Below, one piece after another: positions 52,030 through 61,442 of a stretch of DNA of 64,000 nucleotides. The first letter of the stretch is position 1, and every line of letters starts with the position of its first letter. The position numbers were made by a program, and so were the translations under genes. The notes under the pieces were generated by a model that made no database searches, was not told the DNA's origin, and saw only the letters and a program-made list of their open reading frames with translations. The DNA is taken from assembly GCA_044235425.1 (NCBI GenBank), contig JBIIHW010000004.1:1-64000 (forward strand). The letters run 5' to 3'. Source of the stretch: JBJSXJ01 sp044235425 (GTDB lineage Bacteria; Planctomycetota; Planctomycetia; Pirellulales; Pirellulaceae).

Positions 52030-53478
52030 ATGTATCCGTGTGGTCGTGAAATGCCGGCACCGATCAGTCGTCGTGAGATGCTGCGCCGCTGGGCCAATGG
52101 CTTTGGGGCGGTCGCTTGTTCGTACCTGCTGACGCAACCGGAGTTTGGCGCGGCGCTGGCGGCCGCGGAGTCGGCACCTGGTGCCAGCCCCGCGGCGACT
52201 CGGCCACCGCATTTTCCCGCCAAGGCCAAGAACGTCATTTTCCTCTACATGGATGGCGGTCCGTCGCAGGTCGACACGTTCGATCCGAAGCCGCGTTTGC
52301 AGCAGGATCACGGCAAGCCGTTCGCCATGAAAATTGAACCGACGCAGTTCAATAACAATGGCAACACGCTGGGTAGTCCTTGGCAGTTCCAACCGCGCGG
52401 CGAGTGTGGCATGCCGATCAGCGATCTCTTTCCGCATCTTTCGCGACATGCCGACAGCTTAGCGGTGCTGCGATCGATGACCGCTGATTTTTCCGAGCAC
52501 ACCAACGGCAATTATTTCCTACACACGGGAGTGGGAATTCAGGGTCGTCCGAGTGTCGGGGCATGGTTCAGTTATGGACTGGGCAGTGAATGTCGCGAGC
52601 TGCCGGGGTTCATTGTGATTAACGGAGGGCTCATTCCGCCCGGCGGACTCGACAACTTCAACAGCGGCTTTTTGCCTGCCGCTTATCAGGGCTCGGTGTT
52701 CACGGCGAGTGACGTGCCGGTAGCAAACATTCGGCGCAACGAGGCATCCGACAAGTTGCAGTCAAACAAACTGGCACTCATGAAGCGACTTGATACCGCC
52801 GCCTTGGAGCGGCTGGGCAAGGTGGACGCTTTGGAATCGGCGATCATCAACTACGAACTCGCCTATCGCATGCAGTCGGTGGTGCCGGAGTTGTCGAATT
52901 TGAGTAGTGAGACGCAGACCACGCGCGACCTTTACGGCTGTGACGCTCAGACCAAAGGCACCGCCACCTTTGCTCGCCAATGTTTGCTAGCGCGGCGGTT
53001 AGTGGAGCGAGGCGTTCGGTTCATTGAACTCACCTGTCCAAACGTGGGACATGACCGCTGGGATCAGCACGGGAATCTGAAGGCAGGTCACACCGACAAT
53101 GCAATGGCGGTCGATCAGCCGATTGCCGGCTTGATCGCCGATCTCAAGCAGCGTGGACTTTTTGATCAGACGCTGCTGGTGTGGGCCGGCGAGTTTGGTC
53201 GGACTCCCTTTGCTCAGGGAGGCGACGGCCGCGACCACAATCCGTTTGGATTCAGCGTTTGGCTGGCGGGTGGTGGCGTGAAGGGTGGCATGACGTATGG
53301 CGCGACCGATGAATATGGTTATAAGGCGATCGAGAACAAGCTCACGATTCACGATCTGCACGCGACCATGCTGCACCTGCTCGGCGTCGATCACACTCGC
53401 CTAACCTTCCGTTTCAGCGGTCGCGACATTCGCCTCACGGACGTCTACGGCGAAGTCGTGAAGGAGATTTTGGCCTGA
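52030..53478 (+). CDS. DUF1501 domain-containing exported protein
   Basis: This 482-residue DUF1501 protein has a Tat-like leader (SRREMLRRWANGFGAVACSY). The motif LYMDGGPSQVDTFDPKPRL, ISDLFPHLSRHADSLAVLRS, NGNYFLHTGVGIQGRPSVGA, QCLLARRLVERGVRFIEL, GEFGRTPFAQ, DGRDHNPFGF and HDLHATMLHLLGVDHTRL are present. It is closest in the window to the 34995-36449 paralogue. No partner cytochrome gene is nearby. The open frame extends upstream to 51853 through the HIT gene, but ATG 52030 gives the normal leader. The stop is followed after 8 bp by a hairpin repeat array. Confidence 0.92.
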   Translation: MYPCGREMPAPISRREMLRRWANGFGAVACSYLLTQPEFGAALAAAESAPGASPAATRPPHFPAKAKNVIFLYMDGGPSQVDTFDPKPRLQQDHGKPFAMKIEPTQFNNNGNTLGSPWQFQPRGECGMPISDLFPHLSRHADSLAVLRSMTADFSEHTNGNYFLHTGVGIQGRPSVGAWFSYGLGSECRELPGFIVINGGLIPPGGLDNFNSGFLPAAYQGSVFTASDVPVANIRRNEASDKLQSNKLALMKRLDTAALERLGKVDALESAIINYELAYRMQSVVPELSNLSSETQTTRDLYGCDAQTKGTATFARQCLLARRLVERGVRFIELTCPNVGHDRWDQHGNLKAGHTDNAMAVDQPIAGLIADLKQRGLFDQTLLVWAGEFGRTPFAQGGDGRDHNPFGFSVWLAGGGVKGGMTYGATDEYGYKAIENKLTIHDLHATMLHLLGVDHTRLTFRFSGRDIRLTDVYGEVVKEILA

Positions 53479-53486
53479 TCTCGGCG

Positions 53487-53730
53487 GTCAACGCTCCGAG
53501 TTGACACGGTCGGTCAACTCTCCGAGTTGACACTGTCGGTCAACTCTCCGAGTTGACACGTAAGAGAGTCTCAAACCTTGTCACTCACATCCCGCTTGAC
53601 GACTTGGAAAGTCGTGCGACAACGCGCTCCAAGTTGACACGGTCGGTCAACTCTCCGAGTTGACACGTAACAGAGTCTCAAACCTTGTTTGTCACATCCC
53701 GCTTGACGACTTGGAAAGTCGTGCGACAAC
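53487..53730. repeat. Hairpin repeat array: 26-bp units inside a 107-bp duplication
   Basis: The palindromic core GTCAACTCTCCGAGTTGAC (8-bp perfect stem, 3-base loop) occurs exactly at 53513-53531, 53539-53557 and 53646-53664. A near copy lies at 53487-53505 and a degenerate one around 53621-53638. The first three are spaced by 26 bp. A longer block from 53538 to 53623 is repeated 107 bp further on (53645-53730). It includes a second hairpin, ACGACTTGGAAAGTCGT. The whole array fills the spacer between convergent genes. Confidence 0.92.
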
Positions 53731-53752
53731 ACTCATTTGTGCAATTTTTGGT

Positions 53753-54325
53753 CTATTTCTTGCCGCTCGTTTTGCCCGCCGCTTTGCCGGCGCGTTCGAG
53801 TTTTAGCGAGGCGGAGTTGATGCAGTAGCGCAGTCCGGTCGGGGCGGGGCCGTCTTCGAACACGTGGCCCAGGTGAGCGTCACAGCGTTTGCAGTGCACC
53901 TCGATTCGCTCCATGCCGGCCGAGCGATCGAGTTGTCGACCAACTTTGTCTTTATCGATCGGCTGATAAAAACTGGGCCAGCCTGTTCCCGAATCGAACT
54001 TGGTCTCGGAGCTAAACAGCGACAGCCCGCAGCAGACGCAGCGATAGGTTCCCGGATCCTTCGTCTTCCAGTATTCGCCGCTAAAAGCCCGCTCCGTCCC
54101 TTTCTTGCGCGTCACGTTGTACTGCATAGGAGTCAGCGTCTTTTTCCATTGAGCGTCCGTTTTCGGCTCGTAGGACGGCTCCTCACCGAGGCCGGGCGTG
54201 GTCAGAAGAGTCCCCGACAGCAGCAATAGGATCGCTCCGCAGCGACTAAGCCAGCGTGGCCAGTGGCGGCTGGAACCACGGGTATGAAGCGGTACCGTCC
54301 GTTGAGAAAAACCTGTGACAAACAT
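53753..54325 (-). CDS. msrB: Exported peptide-methionine (R)-S-oxide reductase
   Basis: This 190-residue enzyme reduces methionine-R-sulfoxide in oxidised proteins. The N-terminus has a signal or anchor segment (residues about 27-46), so it acts outside the cytoplasm. The MsrB domain (about 57-177) shows zinc cysteines C96/C99 (CVCC) and C145/C148 (CKRC), the motif DSGTGWPSF, and the catalytic C168 in RYCINSASL. The usual resolving-cysteine region around 110-116 (FDSGTGW) has no cysteine, so regeneration may rely on thioredoxin-like partners directly. The tail is Lys/Ala/Gly-rich. It is divergent from the SRPBCC gene. Confidence 0.95.
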   Translation of the reverse strand: MFVTGFSQRTVPLHTRGSSRHWPRWLSRCGAILLLLSGTLLTTPGLGEEPSYEPKTDAQWKKTLTPMQYNVTRKKGTERAFSGEYWKTKDPGTYRCVCCGLSLFSSETKFDSGTGWPSFYQPIDKDKVGRQLDRSAGMERIEVHCKRCDAHLGHVFEDGPAPTGLRYCINSASLKLERAGKAAGKTSGKK

Positions 54326-54431
54326 GGTTTGAACTCCTGCCGGTGGGGTTATCTATTCGAGTTGAATTACAGTTGAATGTAACGCGTGACAAGCTCGAAA
54401 ATCCAGTCTGAGACCTTTGTGGAGACTTTCT

Positions 54432-55004
54432 ATGCGTCCCGATCAAATTGAACCATTTACCGGCGTCAAGATTGGGCCTTCACCGATCGGTCGCGGTTTC
54501 CGCCTCGAAACCGTGCAATTTGTTCCTCTCACTCGAGAACAGATCTTTGATTTCTTCGCGGACGCCTTCAAGCTGGAAGAGATCACGCCGCCTTGGCTGC
54601 ATTTTTCGGTGCTCACCCCCGCTCCCATTCAGATGGCCGAGGGTGCGCTAATTGATTACCGCCTGAAGCTACATGGAATCCCCATTCGCTGGAGAACTCG
54701 CATTGCCGCTTGGGATCCACCCGTGCGATTTATCGACGAGCAGCTGAAGGGGCCTTATTATCGCTGGCATCATGAGCATTTGTTTGAGCCCGTGGACGGT
54801 GGCACTCTCTGTCGTGACATTGTGGATTACGAAGTGCCCGGTGGTTCGCTGATTCATAAGTACTTCGTTCGTGGTGATTTAGAAAAAATCTTTGCCTATC
54901 GGCGACAGAAGCTCGGCGAAATTTTGCAGCGGCTCCAGCCGACGGCGGCTAGTCACCGCAGTGAGTCGCCGCCGAAGAATTCGTCCGTGGCCACCTCCGT
55001 CTAG
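54432..55004 (+). CDS. SRPBCC (START-like) family protein
   Basis: This 190-residue soluble protein has the START/SRPBCC fold, a hydrophobic-ligand-binding cavity. Visible stretches are RLETVQFVPLTREQIFDFFA, DAFKLEEITPPWLHFSVL, IDYRLKLHGIPIRWRTRIAA, FIDEQLKGPYYRWHHEH and LCRDIVDYEVPGG. These match the group of ligand-binding SRPBCC proteins sometimes annotated as cyclase/dehydrase or coenzyme Q-binding. The ligand is unknown. ATG 54432 is preceded by GGAG at 54421-54424. Confidence 0.85.
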   Translation: MRPDQIEPFTGVKIGPSPIGRGFRLETVQFVPLTREQIFDFFADAFKLEEITPPWLHFSVLTPAPIQMAEGALIDYRLKLHGIPIRWRTRIAAWDPPVRFIDEQLKGPYYRWHHEHLFEPVDGGTLCRDIVDYEVPGGSLIHKYFVRGDLEKIFAYRRQKLGEILQRLQPTAASHRSESPPKNSSVATSV

Positions 55005-55148
55005 GCCTGGCCCGCTCCAACCAAATTCAAGTTGCAGGCACCACTTACGTCAATTCCGCCCCCGGCACTCGCCGTTTCCATCGTCCCTCCGTAAAATCGT
55101 CGCTCTTGATTGTCTGAGAGCGTTCGATCGTAGAGGAGGATTCGAGTC

Positions 55149-58100
55149 ATGGCGGACCAACCTTTTGCCCATTTGCATTGCCACAGTCATTACAGTCTGT
55201 TGGACGGTGCTGGAGCGATCGATCGACTGGTACAGCGTGCGAAGCAGCACGGGATGAATGCGCTGGCACTCACCGATCACGGCAATCTGCATGGAGCGCT
55301 GGAGTTTTACCGCGAGGCCCAGAAAGCTGGCATCAATCCGATCATCGGGATGGAAGCGTACATTGCGCCCGGTAGTCGGTTTGAGAAAGAAGCGAGCAGC
55401 AATAAAGAGGCGAGTTACCACCTGACGCTGCTCGCGCAGAATCGCACCGGCTTCAAAAACCTCATCAAACTCGCCTCTTCGGCGATGCTCGAAGGGTTCT
55501 ACTTCAAGCCGCGTATCGACAAACAGCTGCTCGCCGACCACAGCGAGGGATTGATCTGTTTAAGTGGCTGTGTGTCGAGTGAATTTAGTCGTGCGCTGCT
55601 GCGCGGTCACGGTTCCGAAAGTGACCTCAGGGGCGCCATGGATGTGGCGAGTTGGTTTCACAAGTTGTTTGGTGATCGTTATTTCATTGAGATCATGAAT
55701 AACGGAGTGGAGATTCAGCGGCTGCAGCTGGAAGCGGCGGTTGACGTGGCGCGCCGCATGGGTTTGCCGCTGGTGGCGACGAGTGACTGTCATTATGTGG
55801 ATGCCGACGACGCGGAGGCGCAAGACGTTTTACTCTGCGTGAACATGGGCAAGTTTCGCACGGATACGTCACGCATGAAGATGGATGGGAACCAGTATTT
55901 CCTGCGCAGTCCGGCGGAGATGTACGAGGCCTTCCCCGGACTGGAAGAAGCGGTCGCTCGAAGCCAGTCGATCGCGGATACGGTTTCGATTGATCTGGAA
56001 CTTGGTAAGCGGCATTTTCCTACCTATCGCATCCCAGATACGCAAACTCCCGATGATTATCTACGAGCGTTGTGCATTGAGGGGCTCAAGGAGCGCTATG
56101 CCGGCGACGAAGAGATGTTGCCTGGCGGTGAGTTATCAGAACGCGTGATGAAGCGTTTGAATCGCGAGTTGAGTTGCATCAGCAAGCTGGGCTTTTCAAA
56201 TTACTTCTTGATCGTCTGGGACTTTGTGCGCTACGCCCGTGAACAGGAAATTCCCGCTACGGCTCGTGGTAGCGGTGTGGGTGCGATTGTTTGCTATGCG
56301 CTTTATTTGAGCCATGTGTGCCCCTTGAAATACGATCTGTTGTTCGAGCGTTTCCTGGATGAGAATCGCCGCGAAGCGCCTGATATCGATATCGACTTCT
56401 GCAAAGAGCGACGCGCCGAAGTGATGCGTTATGTGAAGGAAAAGTATGGGGAAGAGAACGTCGCGCAGATTGGTACGTTTGGCACCCTCGCTGCTCGCGC
56501 CGCGATCAAGGATGTCGGCCGAGTGCTAGGGATGCCGATCGAGCAGGTCAATAAAATGACGGCGATGGTGCCCGATGAACTCGGGATTTCACTCGATGAT
56601 GCTCTCGAAAAAAGCCAGGAAATGAAACAGGCTTACGCGGCAAATCCAGAGGTTCGTGAACTCCTCGATCTGGCGCGCAAAATCGAGGGGCTGGCACGGA
56701 ACATCGGTACTCACGCAGCGGCCGTTGTGATCGCCGATCGGCCACTTACAGAATACGTGCCGCTGGGCCGAGTGACTGGGAAGACAGACATCATCACGCA
56801 GTGGTCGATGGGCGACGTCGAAGCCGCGGGCCTGCTAAAAATGGACTTCCTCGGTCTGCGCAACTTGACGATCCTCTCGAAAGCGGTGGACCTGATCGAG
56901 CAGACGACGGGAAAGCGAGTGGATCCTTATCGTTTTCCCATTCATGATGCGCCCACTTACGCGCTGCTCCAGCGCGGTGAAACGAAAGGTATCTTCCAGC
57001 TGGAAAGTGGCGGTATTCGAGATCTGCTGCAGAAGATGCGCCCGGACCGCTTTGCCGACATCATCGCCACAAACGCGCTCTACCGGCCAGGTCCACTCGA
57101 GGGTGGCATGGTGCGCGATTATGTGGAAGTCAAACATGGTCGGCAAAAAGCGGAATACATCCATCCGATTTGCGAGAAGATCCTGAGTGAAACCAATGGA
57201 GTGATGGTTTACCAGGAACAGGTGATGCGCATTTTGAATGAGCTCGGTGGGATCGAGCTGGCGAATGCCTACACCTGTATTAAGGCGATCAGCAAGAAAA
57301 AAGAAGAGATCATCGCCAAGAATAAAGAGCAGTTCATTCTGGGCTGTCAGAAGAATGGCTTGAGCGCTAAGCAAGCCGAAGATTTCTGGAACTTGATCAT
57401 CAAGTTCGCTGGCTACGGTTTCAATAAATCGCACTCCACCGCCTACGCCCTCATCGCTTACATGACGGCCTATTTGAAGGCGCATTATCCCGTGGAGTTC
57501 ATGGCGGCGCTACTCTCGGGGGATATCGAAGGTCGTAACTTCAAAACCAAAGACCCGCTCGTCGAACACATTGAAGATTGCAGCCGCATGGGCATCACGA
57601 TTGTGGCACCCAGCGTGAATACATCGAGTGTCGACTTCAGCGTGAGTGAGGGCAAAATCTTTTTTGGTCTTTCAGCCATCAAAGGCTGCGGTGGCTCGGC
57701 TTCCGAAGCCATCGTCAATCAACGCTTGAAAGGTGGCCCCTATCGCGATCTGTTTGATTTGTGCGAACGAGTGGAAGCGTCGCAGTGCGGACGAGGACCA
57801 CTGGAAACGCTCATCAAAGCGGGTGCCATGGACTGCTTCGGTGCCACTCGTAAGCAACTCCTGAGCATTCTCGACCGTGCCATTCAATCCGGTGCCTCAG
57901 CGCTGGCCGATCGACGCAGTGGTCAGAAGAGTCTGTTTGGCGGCCTGGACGAGCCGACGGACACACAAAAGACGAACGTCAGTCTGCCCGATTGCGGTGA
58001 ACTACCCGACCGCGAGCGACTGGCGATGGAAAAAGAGGTGCTCGGTTATTACCTCACCAGTCATCCGCTCAGTGAGTATGTAAAGACACTGTCGGAATAC

Positions 58101-58733
58101 TGTTCTCACACCATCGACCGCATCCCGGACCTGCCTGATCGCTCTGAGGTGTTGATTGGCGGCATGCTCTCCGCGATTAAAATCACCAACACGAAAAACA
58201 GTCGTCCGAACGCCCCCACGCGCTACGCCATGTTTGACCTGGAGGATATGTCGGGAGCCGTGCGCTGTATTCTATGGCCCGATGATTACGTGAATTACGG
58301 CAGTCACGTGCAGGCAGATGCGGTGGTCGTGGTGCGCGGCAGCATCGACCGCCGCGGCGGCGACGAGGCGAATCTCGTGATAAATGAAATCATTCCGTTG
58401 TCGGAGCTGAGTGCTCGTTACACGACCGGAATTCTGGTGCGAGTGGACGAAACGCGGCATGGTTTAGAGATGTTGTCCAAGATTCGGGAAGTGGTTCGCG
58501 GCTATCCGGGAAGTCGCGATCTGGAATTGCTGCTCTGTCTCAGCGACGGAGCTCGAGTGAAGATGAAAGTGCCCAGCGTACGACTGGACATTACCCCGGA
58601 ATTGCAAACTCGCTTGGATGATCTTTTGGGAGCGGGAAATTTTCGGCGGATTACATCGCCACCTAAGCCCGCGGCACCGGGTGCGGGAGGGCGTGGCCAG
58701 TTTCGAGGTAATGGCGGTCCGCGGCGAAATTAA
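55149..58733 (+). CDS. dnaE: DNA polymerase III alpha subunit
   Basis: This 1194-residue protein is the replicative polymerase catalytic subunit. The N-terminal PHP domain begins FAHLHCHSHYSLLDGAGAID and contains ALTDHGNLHGAL. The palm has the catalytic Asp motif PDIDIDFCKERR and ARGSGVGAIVCY. The fingers and tandem helix-hairpin-helix follow (LYRPGPLEGGMVRDYVEVKH, FAGYGFNKSHSTAYALIAYM). An OB fold lies near 1010-1090 (YAMFDLEDMSGAVRCILWPD), then a C-terminal region with a short Gly/Arg tail. Length is typical. The start has a strong GAGGAGGA site. No other replication gene is adjacent. Confidence 0.98.
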   Translation: MADQPFAHLHCHSHYSLLDGAGAIDRLVQRAKQHGMNALALTDHGNLHGALEFYREAQKAGINPIIGMEAYIAPGSRFEKEASSNKEASYHLTLLAQNRTGFKNLIKLASSAMLEGFYFKPRIDKQLLADHSEGLICLSGCVSSEFSRALLRGHGSESDLRGAMDVASWFHKLFGDRYFIEIMNNGVEIQRLQLEAAVDVARRMGLPLVATSDCHYVDADDAEAQDVLLCVNMGKFRTDTSRMKMDGNQYFLRSPAEMYEAFPGLEEAVARSQSIADTVSIDLELGKRHFPTYRIPDTQTPDDYLRALCIEGLKERYAGDEEMLPGGELSERVMKRLNRELSCISKLGFSNYFLIVWDFVRYAREQEIPATARGSGVGAIVCYALYLSHVCPLKYDLLFERFLDENRREAPDIDIDFCKERRAEVMRYVKEKYGEENVAQIGTFGTLAARAAIKDVGRVLGMPIEQVNKMTAMVPDELGISLDDALEKSQEMKQAYAANPEVRELLDLARKIEGLARNIGTHAAAVVIADRPLTEYVPLGRVTGKTDIITQWSMGDVEAAGLLKMDFLGLRNLTILSKAVDLIEQTTGKRVDPYRFPIHDAPTYALLQRGETKGIFQLESGGIRDLLQKMRPDRFADIIATNALYRPGPLEGGMVRDYVEVKHGRQKAEYIHPICEKILSETNGVMVYQEQVMRILNELGGIELANAYTCIKAISKKKEEIIAKNKEQFILGCQKNGLSAKQAEDFWNLIIKFAGYGFNKSHSTAYALIAYMTAYLKAHYPVEFMAALLSGDIEGRNFKTKDPLVEHIEDCSRMGITIVAPSVNTSSVDFSVSEGKIFFGLSAIKGCGGSASEAIVNQRLKGGPYRDLFDLCERVEASQCGRGPLETLIKAGAMDCFGATRKQLLSILDRAIQSGASALADRRSGQKSLFGGLDEPTDTQKTNVSLPDCGELPDRERLAMEKEVLGYYLTSHPLSEYVKTLSEYCSHTIDRIPDLPDRSEVLIGGMLSAIKITNTKNSRPNAPTRYAMFDLEDMSGAVRCILWPDDYVNYGSHVQADAVVVVRGSIDRRGGDEANLVINEIIPLSELSARYTTGILVRVDETRHGLEMLSKIREVVRGYPGSRDLELLLCLSDGARVKMKVPSVRLDITPELQTRLDDLLGAGNFRRITSPPKPAAPGAGGRGQFRGNGGPRRN

Positions 58734-59025
58734 CTGGGTAAGCTGCACCAGCTATGACGAAAGAGCCTGTTTTGGCGGGACCGGCCGCTGAAACGCTCTG
58801 TTCCGACCAGGTTTTCCACACTGAATTTGGGGTTCGGGGCGAGCCGAGTTCAGAAGGCGGAATAGTGCGTTGACAGGCTCGGTGGCAGGCCCGTAAAGGT
58901 TGCCCAAAGCCTGCAGCCTCCTTAAACGGAAGCTTTTGTTGCCACGTTCCCAGGGTGCAATTAGAATCAAACCGGCGGATTTGAATCCGCGTGTCCATAG
59001 CCGCAGGCCCTTCGAGGGGATTTTC

Positions 59026-60414
59026 ATGTCTGTTAACGTGCTCTTCGTCAATGTGCAACGCATGCTGGCCGCCCTGGCCCTGTTGCTAGTGATCGCCACG
59101 ACCGCTTCCGCGCAACAGCAAGGCGGACAAAACATCGCCGGTGTCGAAGTGGATGCCAAAGGCGTGTTGCGAATGAAAGTGGTCGCCGACCCCACCGGCC
59201 AGCTGCAGCGTCAAGCTCTGGAAGCGGCTCGAGTGAAGCTGGATCGCAACCTGGTGCGGCCTTCGGAGTCGCGCAAGATCTCGTTGCCACGACTCGAAGC
59301 GGCACTCGCCGCTCGTTTGGCCGCTGGCCAGACGGCAAGTGAGGACATGAAGAATCTCGCAGGTCTCTCCCGCATCCGACACGTCTACTACTTCCCCGAA
59401 ACCAAAGACATCGTCCTGGAAGGGCCAGCTGAAGGATTCGCTGCTGATCCAACCGGACGCATGATCGGCATTCAATCCGGTCGCTCAATCCTCGAACTGC
59501 AGGACCTCATCGTTGCACTGCGAGCCTTCCCGCCGCAGGGTGGTGGAGCGAACGTCATCAGCGTCTCCATCGATCCCACGAAAGAAGGTCTGGCTGCCAT
59601 GCAGCAGTTCCTCGCCAAAGTGATTGGTCGAGTGACACCGGGTGATGCCAACGCCATTGCTACGGGACTGCGGGAATCACTGGGCTTACAAGTTGTGACA
59701 TTCCGCGGTGTGTCGACGCAGACTCACTTTGCTCAAGTTCTGGTCGAAGCCGATTACCGCATGAAACTCATCGGGATCGGACTCGAACAACCGCCGGTCA
59801 AGATTGACAGCTATGTTTCGCGAGCGAAGCCTGCCGATGTATCCCGCAATGCGATGGAACGCTGGTACTTCACTCCCAACTACGAATGCGTGAAGGTCAC
59901 CGAAGATCGGCTGGCGATGGAACTGGTTGGTGATGGCGTAAAGCTGATCGGTGAAAACGAACGTGTCACGGCGGAGGGTGGTCGAGTGAATGTGGCGGGG
60001 GTTAATAAAGCCAGCCAAGCATTCGTGCAGCAGTTCACGGCCAAGTATCCCGAACTGGCCATTAAGTCGCCGGTCTACGGACAACTGCGAAATCTGATCG
60101 ATCTCTCAGTCGTCGCCGCCTACATTCAGGAACAAGACTTCTACGGCAAGTCGACCTGGAAGATGGAACTTTTCCAGAACGAGCAAGCTTATCCAGTGGA
60201 GACCTATCAGACACCGCGTGAAGTCGAGTCGGCGGTGAATGTGATCTGGAAGGGTAACACCTTGATGACCCCGATCGGCGGTGGTGTCCAGATTCAGCCG
60301 AAGAAAGCGTTGGCATCCGCCAATTTGCAAGTTGACGAGGGCACTTCGCTCAGCGATAAGCGAGCGAAGGTTCAAGTCGATAAGTTGGCCAACGATCAGT
60401 GGTGGTGGGACTAA
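59026..60414 (+). CDS. DUF1598-type exported protein
   Basis: This 462-residue protein has a signal peptide (residues 1-29: MLAALALLLVIATTASAQQQ). The planctomycete-specific body is of the DUF1598 type: GVEVDAKGVLRMKVVADPTG, LRHVYYFPE-like text (RIRHVYYFPETKDIVLEGPA), SLGLQVVTFRGVSTQTHFAQ with VLVEADYRMKLIGIGLE, and AMERWYFTPNYECVKVTEDR. The function is unknown. ATG 59026 follows GAGGGGA. Its stop overlaps the stop of the convergent oppF gene (60411-60414). The spacer back to dnaE (58734-59025) shows no recognised feature. Confidence 0.85.
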   Translation: MSVNVLFVNVQRMLAALALLLVIATTASAQQQGGQNIAGVEVDAKGVLRMKVVADPTGQLQRQALEAARVKLDRNLVRPSESRKISLPRLEAALAARLAAGQTASEDMKNLAGLSRIRHVYYFPETKDIVLEGPAEGFAADPTGRMIGIQSGRSILELQDLIVALRAFPPQGGGANVISVSIDPTKEGLAAMQQFLAKVIGRVTPGDANAIATGLRESLGLQVVTFRGVSTQTHFAQVLVEADYRMKLIGIGLEQPPVKIDSYVSRAKPADVSRNAMERWYFTPNYECVKVTEDRLAMELVGDGVKLIGENERVTAEGGRVNVAGVNKASQAFVQQFTAKYPELAIKSPVYGQLRNLIDLSVVAAYIQEQDFYGKSTWKMELFQNEQAYPVETYQTPREVESAVNVIWKGNTLMTPIGGGVQIQPKKALASANLQVDEGTSLSDKRAKVQVDKLANDQWWWD

Positions 60415-61433
60415 TTGCCCACGGCCGGCTTCACCAGCTCACTCACGCTGACGATCCGCCCCGTCTCTTGTTCGACTGCATGGCAACGGACGATATGTCC
60501 GTTGAGGTCGAGTGGGCGGGGCGAAATTGTTTTACAAGCGTCCGTCGCCAGCGGACAGCGTGGATGAAAGCGACATCCTCCCGGCGGATTGACCGGGCTG
60601 GGAACGTCGCCCGGCAACGCTGCTCGCCGCTCTCGTCGATTTGGATCGAGAGTCGGCACTGAGGAAAGCAGCGCTTTGGTATAGGGATGCAGCGGATTGC
60701 GATAAAGCTGCTCGCTCGTACCCGTCTCCACAATCTCCCCCAAATACATCACCGCCACACGATCAGAAATGTATTCCACGACCGATAGATCGTGGCTGAT
60801 AAAGAGATAGGTGAGCCGAAATTCCTCTTTGAGTGCAGTGAGCAGGTTGATGATTTGCGACTGAATGGAAACATCTAGTGCCGAGATCGGTTCATCGAGC
60901 ACCATGAAGCGCGGCTGCAGCGCGAGAGCTCGAGCGATACTGATGCGTTGCCGCTGGCCTCCCGAAAATTCATGGGGATAGCGGTGCATGTAAGAAGGAT
61001 CGAGTCCCACCTTCACGAGGATGTCACGCACGCGATCCTGCCGCTCTTCCTTCGTCCCAATTCCGTGGACGACCAGTCCCTCCTCGATGATACTACGCAC
61101 CGTCATGCGGGGATTGAGCGAGCTGAAGGGATCTTGAAAGACGATCTGCAGGTTGCGGCGCAGATTCCGTAAGGCGGCACCTTGCAGGTGGGTGACGTTC
61201 TGGCCGTCGAATTCAATTTCGCCTGATGTGGGTTCATAGAGTCGCAAAAGAGTGCGACCGACAGTCGTCTTGCCGCAACCGCTTTCGCCCACCAAGCCTA
61301 ATGTTTCACCGGGACGAATTCCAAACGAGACATCGTCCACCGCTTTCACGTGGCCAACCACACGCTGCAATAAGCCGCGGCGAACAGGAAAGTATTTTTT
61401 CAGGTTTTTAACCTGGAGCAGAAATTCGGACAT
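60411..61433 (-). CDS. oppF: Oligopeptide/dipeptide ABC transporter ATPase (OppF-like)
   Basis: This ATPase of about 340 residues belongs to a peptide importer. It shows Walker A GESGCGKTTVGRTLL, Q-loop VFQDPFSSLNPRMTVRSIIE, signature FSGGQRQRISIARAL, Walker B FMVLDEPISALDVSIQ and the switch region LFISHDLSVVEYIS. The C-terminal oligopeptide extension has the cysteine cluster CRFHPRCPLATDAC. GHVKAVDDVSF near the start is typical of the F subunit. I chose ATG 61433; a GTG three codons upstream touches the oppD stop. Last gene of the opp cluster in transcription order. Confidence 0.94.
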   Translation of the reverse strand: MSEFLLQVKNLKKYFPVRRGLLQRVVGHVKAVDDVSFGIRPGETLGLVGESGCGKTTVGRTLLRLYEPTSGEIEFDGQNVTHLQGAALRNLRRNLQIVFQDPFSSLNPRMTVRSIIEEGLVVHGIGTKEERQDRVRDILVKVGLDPSYMHRYPHEFSGGQRQRISIARALALQPRFMVLDEPISALDVSIQSQIINLLTALKEEFRLTYLFISHDLSVVEYISDRVAVMYLGEIVETGTSEQLYRNPLHPYTKALLSSVPTLDPNRRERRAALPGDVPSPVNPPGGCRFHPRCPLATDACKTISPRPLDLNGHIVRCHAVEQETGRIVSVSELVKPAVGN

Positions 61434-61442
61434 GGACGGCAC

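Noticed and set aside
53487..53730. CRISPR array
   Set aside because: The units are joined by constant short linkers with no unique spacers, and no cas gene is present.
58966..59005. tRNA-like GATTTGAATCCGC arm upstream of the DUF1598 gene
   Set aside because: Only one stem-loop can be drawn; no acceptor, D or anticodon arms fit around it.
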